Below are positions 41,119 through 49,940 of a stretch of 64,000 bases of DNA, piece by piece. Source of the stretch: Glaciecola sp. XM2. GTDB lineage: Bacteria > Pseudomonadota > Gammaproteobacteria > Enterobacterales > Alteromonadaceae. A program made the position numbers and the translations under genes. Positions within the stretch are counted from its first letter, which is position 1; every line of letters starts with the position of its first letter. The notes under the pieces are model-generated. The model was given only the letters and a program-made list of their open reading frames with translations. It ran no database searches and was not told the DNA's origin. The DNA lies in NCBI RefSeq assembly GCF_018595715.1, contig NZ_JAHEOJ010000026.1:62001-126000 (forward strand), read 5' to 3'.

Positions 41119-42603
41119 CTATCTGGTAAGGCGGCGACGCTCAAACTCGCGAATACGCTCACTGTATTGTTGAAGGCTTTGTTTGGAAAGCAGCACTTTA
41201 TTGCCATCTAAGACTTTACAATCAAACTCTTCGGCAATTTTTCGCGCGGCGTTATGCATCATATTAAAGACCTGCTGCGCCTCTCCCTCAATCGGCAACA
41301 TCATAAATAACGATACGCCCTGTGTGGTAAAGGTTTCCATATTATCGATATCAAACACACCAGGTTTAAACAGGTTAGTCAGGCTAAATAAAATTGGCCC
41401 CTTGCCGTTGGTATTGACATGACGATGAAAGATATCGTGCTCACCAAATTTAAAGCCTAGGGTCAACAACATAGGCAACAACGCAGCCCCATTGATAGGA
41501 TTTTCGGCGTTGGCTTTGATATTCAACACCAACACGTCTGTTGGCTGCGAAGCATCCTTGTCATTGCTCTTAGGTGCATCTACCGAGCTTGGTTCAATGC
41601 GCCCGCTTTTGCTAGCTAGCTCTGGATCAGTGGGTTCAAAATCAATGCGCATTTGATCATCTGATGCTTTGGCAGAGCCACGTACTTGGGGTTCTTTACG
41701 AATCTTTTCTGCGACCGTTTTTCTGTTTCGACGCACAAAGCGTTTGGCCTGCTCAGCAAAGCTTAGCTCCTTTTCGACCCCCTTGGGAGCCTGGCCCTCA
41801 TCATTTTCTTTGGACATCGTCGGGGGCTTTTTAGGGCCATCTTGTACATCTAACGAAAAATCGGGGGCGGGCTTTGCTCGCTCAATTGAAGGCTTGGTGT
41901 CGTGCGCAGGCGCTTCAGCCTCATCTGATAATGTTTTCGCTTCAGCCCCATCTGATTTTTTCAATAAAAAGCCCGGTGGCTCTGGCAAGGGTTCAGACGC
42001 ATCTGTAGATCTTGCAGGACGTGTGAATTCAGGCTTTGGTTGGGTGACAACCCCAGAATAAATGGGTGCATCCACGCCTTGCTTTTGAGGATTTGACGCT
42101 GGTGATATCGCCGCATCCTCAACAACACTAAGCACCGGCTTACGCTCGGTGTTGTCTTCTACATCGGGAGGTTCAGCTACACTGACCACGTCGTCATTTA
42201 AGTGGATATCACCTTTAGTACGCTGCTCATTGGCATCATCGCCTAGCACGGGCTCAAGTATCTCAGCCTCATCAAACGCTACCTCTTCAGTTGGCGGGGT
42301 AGACGCTTTTGTTGGTGACGGCTTATCTTCATCAACAGCGCTTGTGGTTCTATTTGTGTCAGAGACACTTATTACACGCGCCTGACTTACGCCAACGTCG
42401 TCGTAGTAATCGTCATCATCCTCGTCATCTTCATAGCTCTCGAAACGCTCGCGTTCGAATTTTGGCTCTGAATGACGGGGCTGAAAGCTGTTCGGCTTAG
42501 TAAGCTTTTTATTCTTACGAATCGTCCAAGCGCCATGCAACAAAATGCCTATAATAAAGGCCGTGCCAATCGCAAAAAGGGTAATACGGAGTTCGTCTTG
42601 CAT
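41119..42603 (-). CDS. zipA: cell-division protein ZipA
   Basis: Inner-membrane anchor of FtsZ. An N-terminal transmembrane helix (about residues 8-27), then a very long acidic, Pro/Ser/Lys-rich disordered linker (about 30-350) with an Asp-rich stretch around 58-70, and a C-terminal FtsZ-binding domain (LVLNIKANAENPINGAAL onward). At 494 aa it is longer than E. coli ZipA (328), the excess being in the linker. Between smc and ligA. Confidence 0.95.
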   Translation of the reverse strand: MQDELRITLFAIGTAFIIGILLHGAWTIRKNKKLTKPNSFQPRHSEPKFERERFESYEDDEDDDDYYDDVGVSQARVISVSDTNRTTSAVDEDKPSPTKASTPPTEEVAFDEAEILEPVLGDDANEQRTKGDIHLNDDVVSVAEPPDVEDNTERKPVLSVVEDAAISPASNPQKQGVDAPIYSGVVTQPKPEFTRPARSTDASEPLPEPPGFLLKKSDGAEAKTLSDEAEAPAHDTKPSIERAKPAPDFSLDVQDGPKKPPTMSKENDEGQAPKGVEKELSFAEQAKRFVRRNRKTVAEKIRKEPQVRGSAKASDDQMRIDFEPTDPELASKSGRIEPSSVDAPKSNDKDASQPTDVLVLNIKANAENPINGAALLPMLLTLGFKFGEHDIFHRHVNTNGKGPILFSLTNLFKPGVFDIDNMETFTTQGVSLFMMLPIEGEAQQVFNMMHNAARKIAEEFDCKVLDGNKVLLSKQSLQQYSERIREFERRRLTR

Positions 42604-42627
42604 TACAATCCTGTTGTCTATTTTTTG

Positions 42628-45600
42628 TTATTCAGCAATAGCTAGCGCTTCTTCCATATCGACTGAGACCATTCTCGATACGCCAGGTTCCGCCATAGTG
42701 ACACCGGTTAAATGGGTCGCCATCTCCATCGCTACTTTATTATGTGTTATATAAATAAACTGTACGGTTTTAGACATTTCTGATACCAGTTTACAGAAAC
42801 GTCCAACGTTTGCATCATCTAATGGTGCATCAACTTCATCGAGCAAGCAAAACGGCGATGGATTCAGTCTAAATATCGCAAACACTAATGATAATGCGGT
42901 TAACGCCTTTTCACCACCTGATAATAGGTGAATGGTACTATTTTTCTTGCCTGGTGGTCTGGCCATAATGGTTACACCGGTTTCTAGCAAGTCATCGTCG
43001 GTCAATGCTAAATAGGCAGAGCCGCCGCCAAATACCTTCGGAAATAAGGTTTTAAGATCGTCGTTGACTTGATCAAAGGTTTCTTTAAAGCGTGTTCGCG
43101 TTTCTTTATCTATCTTACGCATGGCGTTTTCGAGGGTTTCTAGCGCCTGAGTTAAGTCTTCGTTTTGACTGTCAAGATGTGCCTTTCTAACCGACTGCTC
43201 TTCGTATTCTTCCACCGCGGCTAAGTTGACTGCACCTAATCTGCCTAAATCAGCTGAGGTTTTATCAAGCTGCGACTGATAATCACCCTCTTTCGCATCT
43301 TCAGGTAAATTTTCTAGCACCTCTTTTATATTTTGCTGCATTTGGCTCAGTTGCTCGACAAAGGTTTGCGCCTTTACTTTAGCGGTTTGTGCACTGAGTC
43401 TTTCGCTTTCGATTTTTTGTTTAATGGCATCAATTTTTTCATTAATACCCAGTTGCCCTTTTTCCATGTCCAAAAGCTTCTCATCGATGGTATCGAGTGC
43501 ATGCTGAAGTGACTGCTGGCGCTCGCCTAAGCTAGCTTTTTCAGTGAGCATGTCTTGCAACTTTTGTTGTTGCTGGGCACTTGGCATAGATAAGGTTTCA
43601 GCTTCATCTTGGAGCAAGAGCTCTTTCTCCTGATAATCAGATACCTGCATTTGCTTGTTCTTTTTTTGCTGAACCAGAATTTGATGGCTGTTCTGTAAAT
43701 TTTGACTCAACAGCACCTGCTTGTGCAATTGCTGTTGCGCCTGCTGCACTTGCGATTGCAAGCCTTGAAGCTGAATCATAATACCTTGCTTGTCGGCTTC
43801 TGCAGCGAGTTTTTCGGCCTCTACCTCGGCTAAATCGATGCTCAGACCTTCAATTTCTTCACTGAGCATCTCTAGGCTCATGTGCTCTTGCTCTAAAATC
43901 TGCGTTTGTTTAACAAGCTCTTCATTGACTTTTTGCTGACGCTGCGCCTGCTGAGCCTGCATCTTCTGTAGGTTTTCGAGGTCGCGCTCAAACAAGCCTT
44001 TTTCGCTCTGTAGCGCACCTAACTGCGTTTGCGCCACAACCTGTTGCTCTTGCTGCGCTTTCAACTGATTCATTAGCTCAGCGTGCACTTCGCTTGCCTC
44101 TTCAAGTGCTGAAGTTGCCATGGATATCTCATCTGTCAGCGCATCTAATCTTGCTTTGCGTAATACTTTACTGTCAGCTTGTAGCGCATCAGATACATAA
44201 ACATCTCTGGCAAACCTTTCACCATTGCGGGTAATGACCATCCATTCAGGCGGAAGATCAATGAGCATTTGCGTTGCCTCATCACGGTTCTGGGCAATGA
44301 TTATTTGATTGAAATAGTGCGGCAGGCGTTCGTTGTGGACTAATGTTGCTAAGGTGTTTTCACGCTTTTGTTCACTAAAGCGAGTCTCTAACATAATCGG
44401 TACGCCAGGTGCTTCATTTTCACTTAGCATCTGTGCATGATCGATATTTGCGCCGACCAAAGCGTTAGGATATATACTCAAAGCCGCTTCCAGCACTTTT
44501 TCATAACCACTTGGAACTGTAAATACCTGCCATGCCGGCTTGTGCTCACTGCCGCTTAAAAACGAAGGAGGTTTTTGAGTGTCACTTTGCTGTAATGCCG
44601 CCAATGCGTTTTGTTCAGCGCTTAAATTGATGCAGTGGCTTTCGGCAGATTTTACGGCTTCAGACGCTTGAGTCACCTCATCACTTATGGTCTTTACGCT
44701 AACATTAAGTTGATTGCAAAGCTCACTGGCAGCGCTCTGTTGTTTACATAACTGCTCAATCTGCTCTTGGATGCGCAAAATATCTTCACCGCCAATCATG
44801 GCAAATTCTTCTAACTCGCGTTTTAACTCCTCAATGCGCCCCTCAGTTCGCTCTTGCAGACTTAAGGTCTGCTGCAGTTGACCATGTTTTTGCTGTAAGT
44901 CCTGTTTCTGGCGATAAAAACGGTCTTCAGTCTGCTTGGCAGTCATTAATACTTGTGTTTGCTTATCTTGAAGCGCTGCATGGCGGTCTTCTAATTCATG
45001 TAATTGCTCTTCGAGAACGTCCTTTTCAGGCGCCAGCTGATTGATTTGCTCGTCTAATACACTAAGCTCATCGTCAATCTCTCGCATGGCAGATTCAACC
45101 TGCTTGGTCTGCTGATGTAAACTGAGTATTTCAGCATCAATTTGACCGGCGCGTTTTTTGGCGAACAGCTGCGATTGCTCTAACTTAGTGATGTCGTTAC
45201 CTAACTGATAAATATGCTGCTGAACGTCACTTAGCTGCTGTTTGGTGATGGACTGGTCGTTTTTAAGCGCCTGTATACCTGACTCATCGCCCTGTTTACC
45301 TGCCACAAGACTCTCAAGCTCCTGGCGAAACTCACTTACCCGCTTGTCTGACTCACTCAACAATGCCGACTGTGCTAGCCATCTAATACTGGCAACCTGC
45401 GCTTTTAAGGTGCGCTCTTCTTGCTTTAAGGCTTTATAACGGGTTGCCGCAGCGGCTTGACGCTTTAACTTAGCAAGCTGCTCGCCAATGGCTTGGCGCA
45501 CATCATCGAGGCGATCTAAGTTGTCTTTGGTGTGAGAAATTCGATTAAGGGTTTCTTTGCGACGCTCTTTATACTTGGAAATGCCCGCCGCTTCTTCGAT

Positions 45601-46089
45601 GAAAACGCGCAGTTCTTGGGGCTTTGACTCAATCAGTTTTGAGATCATACCCTGCTCGATAATCGCGTAGCTTCTCGGTCCTAAACCCGTCCCTAAAAAT
45701 AGGTCAGTAATGTCGCGGCGGCGACACTTAGCACCGTTTAACAAGTAGCTCGATACAGCATCTTTGGTGACCACACGCTTAACCGATAATTCATTATAGT
45801 TGGCGTATTCACCGCCAATACGTCCAGAGCTATTGTCAAACACCAGCTCTACCGAGCACTGGGAGACCGGCTTTCTGGCGTTTGAGCCATTGAAGATCAC
45901 GTCGGTCATGGCGTCGCCGCGCAGATTTTTAGCAGAGCTTTCGCCCAATACCCAGCGAACCGCATCAATCACATTTGATTTTCCGCAGCCATTTGGACCC
46001 ACAACCGCCGTCATATCCCCAGGGAAAGGGATATTGGTTGGGTCAACAAAGGATTTAAATCCTGCTAGGCGAATCTTCTTTAAGCGCAT
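42628..46089 (-). CDS. smc: chromosome segregation protein SMC
   Basis: SMC ATPase for chromosome organisation, partner of ScpAB. Walker A (VGPNGCGKSN, about residues 31-40), two long coiled-coil arms (about 170-490 and 660-930), hinge (about 500-650), signature LLSGGEKALTALSL and Walker B CLLDEVDAPLDDANV near the C-terminus. Length 1153 aa is normal. Upstream of zipA; its presence fits a non-MukB lineage. Confidence 0.97.
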   Translation of the reverse strand: MRLKKIRLAGFKSFVDPTNIPFPGDMTAVVGPNGCGKSNVIDAVRWVLGESSAKNLRGDAMTDVIFNGSNARKPVSQCSVELVFDNSSGRIGGEYANYNELSVKRVVTKDAVSSYLLNGAKCRRRDITDLFLGTGLGPRSYAIIEQGMISKLIESKPQELRVFIEEAAGISKYKERRKETLNRISHTKDNLDRLDDVRQAIGEQLAKLKRQAAAATRYKALKQEERTLKAQVASIRWLAQSALLSESDKRVSEFRQELESLVAGKQGDESGIQALKNDQSITKQQLSDVQQHIYQLGNDITKLEQSQLFAKKRAGQIDAEILSLHQQTKQVESAMREIDDELSVLDEQINQLAPEKDVLEEQLHELEDRHAALQDKQTQVLMTAKQTEDRFYRQKQDLQQKHGQLQQTLSLQERTEGRIEELKRELEEFAMIGGEDILRIQEQIEQLCKQQSAASELCNQLNVSVKTISDEVTQASEAVKSAESHCINLSAEQNALAALQQSDTQKPPSFLSGSEHKPAWQVFTVPSGYEKVLEAALSIYPNALVGANIDHAQMLSENEAPGVPIMLETRFSEQKRENTLATLVHNERLPHYFNQIIIAQNRDEATQMLIDLPPEWMVITRNGERFARDVYVSDALQADSKVLRKARLDALTDEISMATSALEEASEVHAELMNQLKAQQEQQVVAQTQLGALQSEKGLFERDLENLQKMQAQQAQRQQKVNEELVKQTQILEQEHMSLEMLSEEIEGLSIDLAEVEAEKLAAEADKQGIMIQLQGLQSQVQQAQQQLHKQVLLSQNLQNSHQILVQQKKNKQMQVSDYQEKELLLQDEAETLSMPSAQQQQKLQDMLTEKASLGERQQSLQHALDTIDEKLLDMEKGQLGINEKIDAIKQKIESERLSAQTAKVKAQTFVEQLSQMQQNIKEVLENLPEDAKEGDYQSQLDKTSADLGRLGAVNLAAVEEYEEQSVRKAHLDSQNEDLTQALETLENAMRKIDKETRTRFKETFDQVNDDLKTLFPKVFGGGSAYLALTDDDLLETGVTIMARPPGKKNSTIHLLSGGEKALTALSLVFAIFRLNPSPFCLLDEVDAPLDDANVGRFCKLVSEMSKTVQFIYITHNKVAMEMATHLTGVTMAEPGVSRMVSVDMEEALAIAE

Positions 46090-46244
46090 TTTCTTCTTAT
46101 AATTGTCTTTGAGCTAATAACACCCTTACACCACAGTTTACTGTGTGATTGGCGTATATTCCATAATAGAAAAACTTCGTAACAATTGAAAATATCTTTT
46201 TCCTTATCATGCCATATAATACCAATCTCAATACAGGAGGTTAT

Positions 46245-47018
46245 ATGCAAGAACGTGGTGGCACGAGTTATTTTTTTCAGGGCTTTGAGCTAATTCGTAC
46301 AAAAGGGCTTAAGCGCTTTGTGTTAGTACCCTTAGTCATTAACGTCATCCTGTTTTCGGTCGCGTTTTATTTTATTCTAGATTACATTCAAGCCGGTGTG
46401 GACTATATCATTGCTTGGATACCGGATTTTCTTGGCGTGATAAAAGACGGCCTTGTCTATATATTATGGCCTATTGCGGTGATTACCGTACTTTTGGTAT
46501 TTGCGCTAATTTTTGGCACTTTAGCAAATTGGATTGGTGCGCCATTTAACGGTTTGTTATCTGAAAAGGTAGAACGACATTTATTACAGCAAGACTTGGG
46601 TGATGAAGGGCTACTTGACGTGTTCAAAGATATTCCACGCACCTTAGGCAGAGAGGTATCTAAACTTGTCTACTTCATTCCCCGAGCGCTAGGCTTTTTG
46701 ATTCTATTTTTTATTTTACCCGTCATCGGACAGGTTTTATGGTTTATGTTTAACGCTTGGATGATGGCTATTCAGTATTGTGACTACCCGTTCGACAATC
46801 ATAAAATTGGTTTTCAACCTATGCGCCGGCAACTTCTTAATCACAAAGGAGATTGCTTTGGGTTTGGCCTAATGGTGAATCTGTTTTCGTTAATTCCGAT
46901 TGTTAACTTTATTGTGATGCCAGTAGCAATATGCGGTGCTACGGCAATGTGGACTGAGCAGCTGCGGGAGCAAGCGCTGTCTCAAAAGCAACTTGATATG
47001 TCTGCCAGTGGGCGATAG
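46245..47018 (+). CDS. cysZ: sulfate transporter/assembly protein CysZ
   Basis: Inner-membrane CysZ-family protein associated with sulfate uptake. Several hydrophobic segments and FGTLANWIGAPFNGLLSEKVE match the family; the C-terminal half includes YCDYPFDNHK. ATG at 46245 is chosen because AGGAGG lies 4 nt upstream; it gives 257 aa (E. coli 253), against a 12-codon longer frame. Divergent from smc; its 3' end overlaps the antisense metallopeptidase gene by 80 bp. Confidence 0.93.
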   Translation: MQERGGTSYFFQGFELIRTKGLKRFVLVPLVINVILFSVAFYFILDYIQAGVDYIIAWIPDFLGVIKDGLVYILWPIAVITVLLVFALIFGTLANWIGAPFNGLLSEKVERHLLQQDLGDEGLLDVFKDIPRTLGREVSKLVYFIPRALGFLILFFILPVIGQVLWFMFNAWMMAIQYCDYPFDNHKIGFQPMRRQLLNHKGDCFGFGLMVNLFSLIPIVNFIVMPVAICGATAMWTEQLREQALSQKQLDMSASGR

Positions 47019-48528
47019 CGCTTCTTTGCTGATTGCGCTTAGCAAGATGCAGAAACTCCTGAGCGACCGCCTTATGATTCGCTGTTCTATCGAGTTCTTG
47101 CTGCCATAAGGCAATATACAGTGGCGGAATATAATCGGTATCGTGATGCTCTAAAAACGTAATGTCGGCACTTGGCTTATAACTATCGTTGCTAGCATAT
47201 CGACACGTTTTACTCGGTGCTACAGAAAACGTAATGCTTTGAGCCTCTTCTATATCATCAGCCTGGGCGCTATGGCTCAGCTGTTCCCATTGCGCCAATT
47301 TTTCTGTATCCATTCCGTCTAGCGCTGTGGCAATCATGATATTTGGCGCGTTCGATGCCTCGCAATGCTGCTCTGCAAAGCCGCTAGATAAAGCATATTC
47401 ATCAACAAACCCAGCAAAGTGTGCTAACTCATGCACAAATACCGAATAGTCGTCTGCTCTATCAAGATACATGACCCCACGCTGTACATAGGCTCTACCA
47501 GATTCAGCAAACACCACAAGGTGCGTGAAATTAGGCGTTTGGAGAATGTCGGCCAATGGTGAAAGATCGCATTTTATTCGACCATTGCGTGAGGTCTCAT
47601 CTTGGGGTGTACAAGGTAATTCATCTTGCTCAAGCCAAACGACTGGGTTCACACATATGTCTAAGGTATCAAAACGAGCGTCATTCGCAAACAAGGCTTC
47701 AAAGGAGGTTGCTTGCACCACCGAATCGAGTCCGCTGGCAACAAATTGTAATTGTTGAGCACATTGAGCAGGATTGTTTAAAGCGACTGCGCTTACAATT
47801 TCGCTTTTTGGGGCCTCGCTATACATTAACGAAGCCTCGGTTCGAGGTACGTTTTTTAGTACATTGATATAGTCGATAGCCAATGGGTTACCCATCTCGT
47901 AAGACACTTCAAATGCCGTTAACGCGGCGCTTTTATCTTGTAACTGCCAATGCAGCTTTGCTAGCTTAAACGCGCTTTGTCGATCAAAATGTGCGGCTTT
48001 ATCGAGCCAATATAAAGCTTCAATCGCATTATCACGATTCGCTTGCACATCCGAAGAAGACATAATTAAGTTTTGATGATGAAATTTTGCGAAGGTAATA
48101 ACCGCTGGCGGATAACCCTGCTGAGCAGAGGACTCAATTAACTCAAACTGTTCCGGCCCTTCGCTTACTAACAACGATAGTTCAAACGCACTTTTGGGGT
48201 CGCCCTTTTGCGCAGCAAACCTAAACCATCTGCGCTGCTCAGACTCTCTGGCTGTGCGCATAGCAAGCTCATATGCCGCTTCTGCGTCACCTATCTGGGT
48301 AAGTTGTTTTAGCCAGTACGATGAATCCGACGCCTTCGCAAGGAACAATAACTGTTGGCGCGCTGCCTCATTAGAAATAGCAGCTGCTCGATACAACAAA
48401 ACTGCTTTTGAGAGGGGATTGTTTTGTGCTTGAGCAAACGCACGGAGATGCTCAGGATTGTAATTGCTGCTTGCATACATGCCAAAACAAATACATATAA
48501 CTACCGTCAGCTTGATTACATAACCCAT
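46939..48528 (-). CDS. envelope Sel1-repeat protein with M64-like zinc metallopeptidase motif
   Basis: Not recognised as a named family. Residues 1-22 form an N-terminal signal or anchor. Residues about 45-235 have Sel1-like helical repeats (GDAEAAYELA, KGDPKSAFELS, GYPPAVITFAKFH, RQSAFKLAKLHW, MGNPLAIDYINVL). The second half carries zinc motif HELAH (366-370) followed by FAGFVDEYA, resembling the HExxH...DEY motif of M64 peptidases, and six Cys (QCAQQ, DICVN, LPCTP, IKCDL, QHCEA, KTCRY), fitting an oxidised periplasmic protein. It starts 14 nt after the nlpI stop. Peptidase activity and substrate are inference. Confidence 0.72.
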   Translation of the reverse strand: MGYVIKLTVVICICFGMYASSNYNPEHLRAFAQAQNNPLSKAVLLYRAAAISNEAARQQLLFLAKASDSSYWLKQLTQIGDAEAAYELAMRTARESEQRRWFRFAAQKGDPKSAFELSLLVSEGPEQFELIESSAQQGYPPAVITFAKFHHQNLIMSSSDVQANRDNAIEALYWLDKAAHFDRQSAFKLAKLHWQLQDKSAALTAFEVSYEMGNPLAIDYINVLKNVPRTEASLMYSEAPKSEIVSAVALNNPAQCAQQLQFVASGLDSVVQATSFEALFANDARFDTLDICVNPVVWLEQDELPCTPQDETSRNGRIKCDLSPLADILQTPNFTHLVVFAESGRAYVQRGVMYLDRADDYSVFVHELAHFAGFVDEYALSSGFAEQHCEASNAPNIMIATALDGMDTEKLAQWEQLSHSAQADDIEEAQSITFSVAPSKTCRYASNDSYKPSADITFLEHHDTDYIPPLYIALWQQELDRTANHKAVAQEFLHLAKRNQQRSAIAHWQTYQVAFETALAPAAAQSTLP

Positions 48529-48542
48529 TAATGCATCGACAA

Positions 48543-49430
48543 TCAGTTTACTGCGCGCTCAGATGCACGAATATTGGCCAGTTCTACACGAGAGAACTTA
48601 TGCTCAACATATTCATGCACATTGGTGCTCAATGAGAGTTTAAAATAGTTGGCGGCGGTGGTGTTATTGCCCTTAGCTGCGTGATATTTGCCTAAATAAA
48701 AGTAGGCCTCACATAATCGATTATTTAACTCCGTTTGAGAGCGCACATCACTTATCAATGCAGCTACCACGCCTGCTTCGGTGCTCTCGCCTAAGTAAAA
48801 ATCAACCATTGTGGTTGCCCAACGCTGATCATCGAGCTGTTGGCGGTTGGTACGAAGTTGCTCTAGCGCACGCACTTCATTCGTTTGGCGTGAAGCAATA
48901 AAGTGCCATAACGCTCGAATAGGGTCGCTGGGCTCTTGATCAAGAAACACCTGCGTATCAAGTGATGCTAAATCACTTCGACCACCATAATACAGCGCGA
49001 TCCCGCGGTTAAGAATGGCAAAATGATAATCAGGATTAATTTCTAAGGTTGAGTCAAAAGCTTCGTAAGCACGAATAAACTGACCTTGTTGGGTGTAATG
49101 CACGCCAACAGAGTTATACGCTTCGGCCATGTCGGGCTTTAATCGCAAGGTTTCGGTGTAATCTCGTTGTGCTAGGCTACTTAGGCCAAGAGAATCATAT
49201 GCGATACCGCGTTGAAACAAGAGTTCCGCGCGTTCGGCATCACTCAGCGCTGCCTCGTACAAGATGTGCGTATATCGTGCAATTACCATTTGCGAACGCT
49301 GGCTCACCGGCTCTGGCTCTGCAAGCAATAACGAGTTTACAGAGGGCGAGCGTGAGGTTGTGGTGCACCCACTTGAGAGGGCAACCATAAGCAAAACAAA
49401 ATATAGCCGAATTCGCTTGGCTTTAAGCAA
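48543..49430 (-). CDS. nlpI: outer-membrane lipoprotein NlpI
   Basis: TPR lipoprotein that acts as an adaptor for peptidoglycan endopeptidases and proteases such as MepS and Prc in E. coli. Lipobox SSGC (Cys22 with this start) and TPRs from about residue 70 (AELLFQRGIAYDSLGL, AEAYNSVGVHYTQQG, FAILNRGIALYYGG). I chose TTG at 49430 because AAAGGAG lies 8 nt upstream; a GTG three codons earlier abuts the SD. The resulting 295 aa equals E. coli NlpI (294). Downstream of pnp as in E. coli, with a DUF1244 gene between. Confidence 0.94.
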   Translation of the reverse strand: MLKAKRIRLYFVLLMVALSSGCTTTSRSPSVNSLLLAEPEPVSQRSQMVIARYTHILYEAALSDAERAELLFQRGIAYDSLGLSSLAQRDYTETLRLKPDMAEAYNSVGVHYTQQGQFIRAYEAFDSTLEINPDYHFAILNRGIALYYGGRSDLASLDTQVFLDQEPSDPIRALWHFIASRQTNEVRALEQLRTNRQQLDDQRWATTMVDFYLGESTEAGVVAALISDVRSQTELNNRLCEAYFYLGKYHAAKGNNTTAANYFKLSLSTNVHEYVEHKFSRVELANIRASERAVN

Positions 49431-49564
49431 TGTAATCACTCCTTTTTACTTTTCACAACGCCCTATTAAGAACTTAAGGAGCCGAGTAAGTTTCCTACCA
49501 CGGTGTAAAGTGTACTCAAAATCCGTAATTTTGGATAGTGCACAGCTTCAAAAAGAGCTAATAA

Positions 49565-49858
49565 TCACGCTTTTTGGCGTGCACTAAACTTGGCTTTTTG
49601 CTCTTCTGTCGCAGGGGTTTGATGATTCGCTTTCCATTCACTGTAAGGCATTTTATATACGTATTCGCGCGCTTGCTCATCAGTCAGCTCAACGCCTTGC
49701 TCCTGAGCTGCAGCGAGATACCATTTTGATAAACAGTTTCTACAAAAATCGGCCACAATCATTAAGTCGATGTTTTGCACATCTTTATTGTCGTCTAAGT
49801 GTTTTAGTAAACGTCTAAATGCTGCTGCTTCTAGTTCTGTTTGAGTCTTCTTATCCAT
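49565..49858 (-). CDS. DUF1244 small protein
   Basis: Cytoplasmic 97-aa protein of DUF1244: EAAAFRRLLKHLDDN, then VADFCRNCLSKWYLAAA with two nearby Cys, and PYSEWKANHQ. Family members are widespread in Proteobacteria with no assigned function. It sits between pnp and nlpI, beyond the pnp terminator. Confidence 0.88.
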   Translation of the reverse strand: MDKKTQTELEAAAFRRLLKHLDDNKDVQNIDLMIVADFCRNCLSKWYLAAAQEQGVELTDEQAREYVYKMPYSEWKANHQTPATEEQKAKFSARQKA

Positions 49859-49897
49859 TTCTTTTTATCTCTTGTGTAATAGTCAAAAACTAATGAT

Positions 49898-49926
49898 AAA
49901 AAAAGGAGCATATAGCTCCTTTTTTC
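49898..49926 (-). terminator. pnp terminator
   Basis: Stem AAAAAAGGAGC / GCTCCTTTTTT with loop ATATA lies 15-43 bp past the pnp stop. It is symmetric in A/T, so it could act on both strands. Confidence 0.9.
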
Positions 49927-49940
49927 AGTTATTTTGCCGC

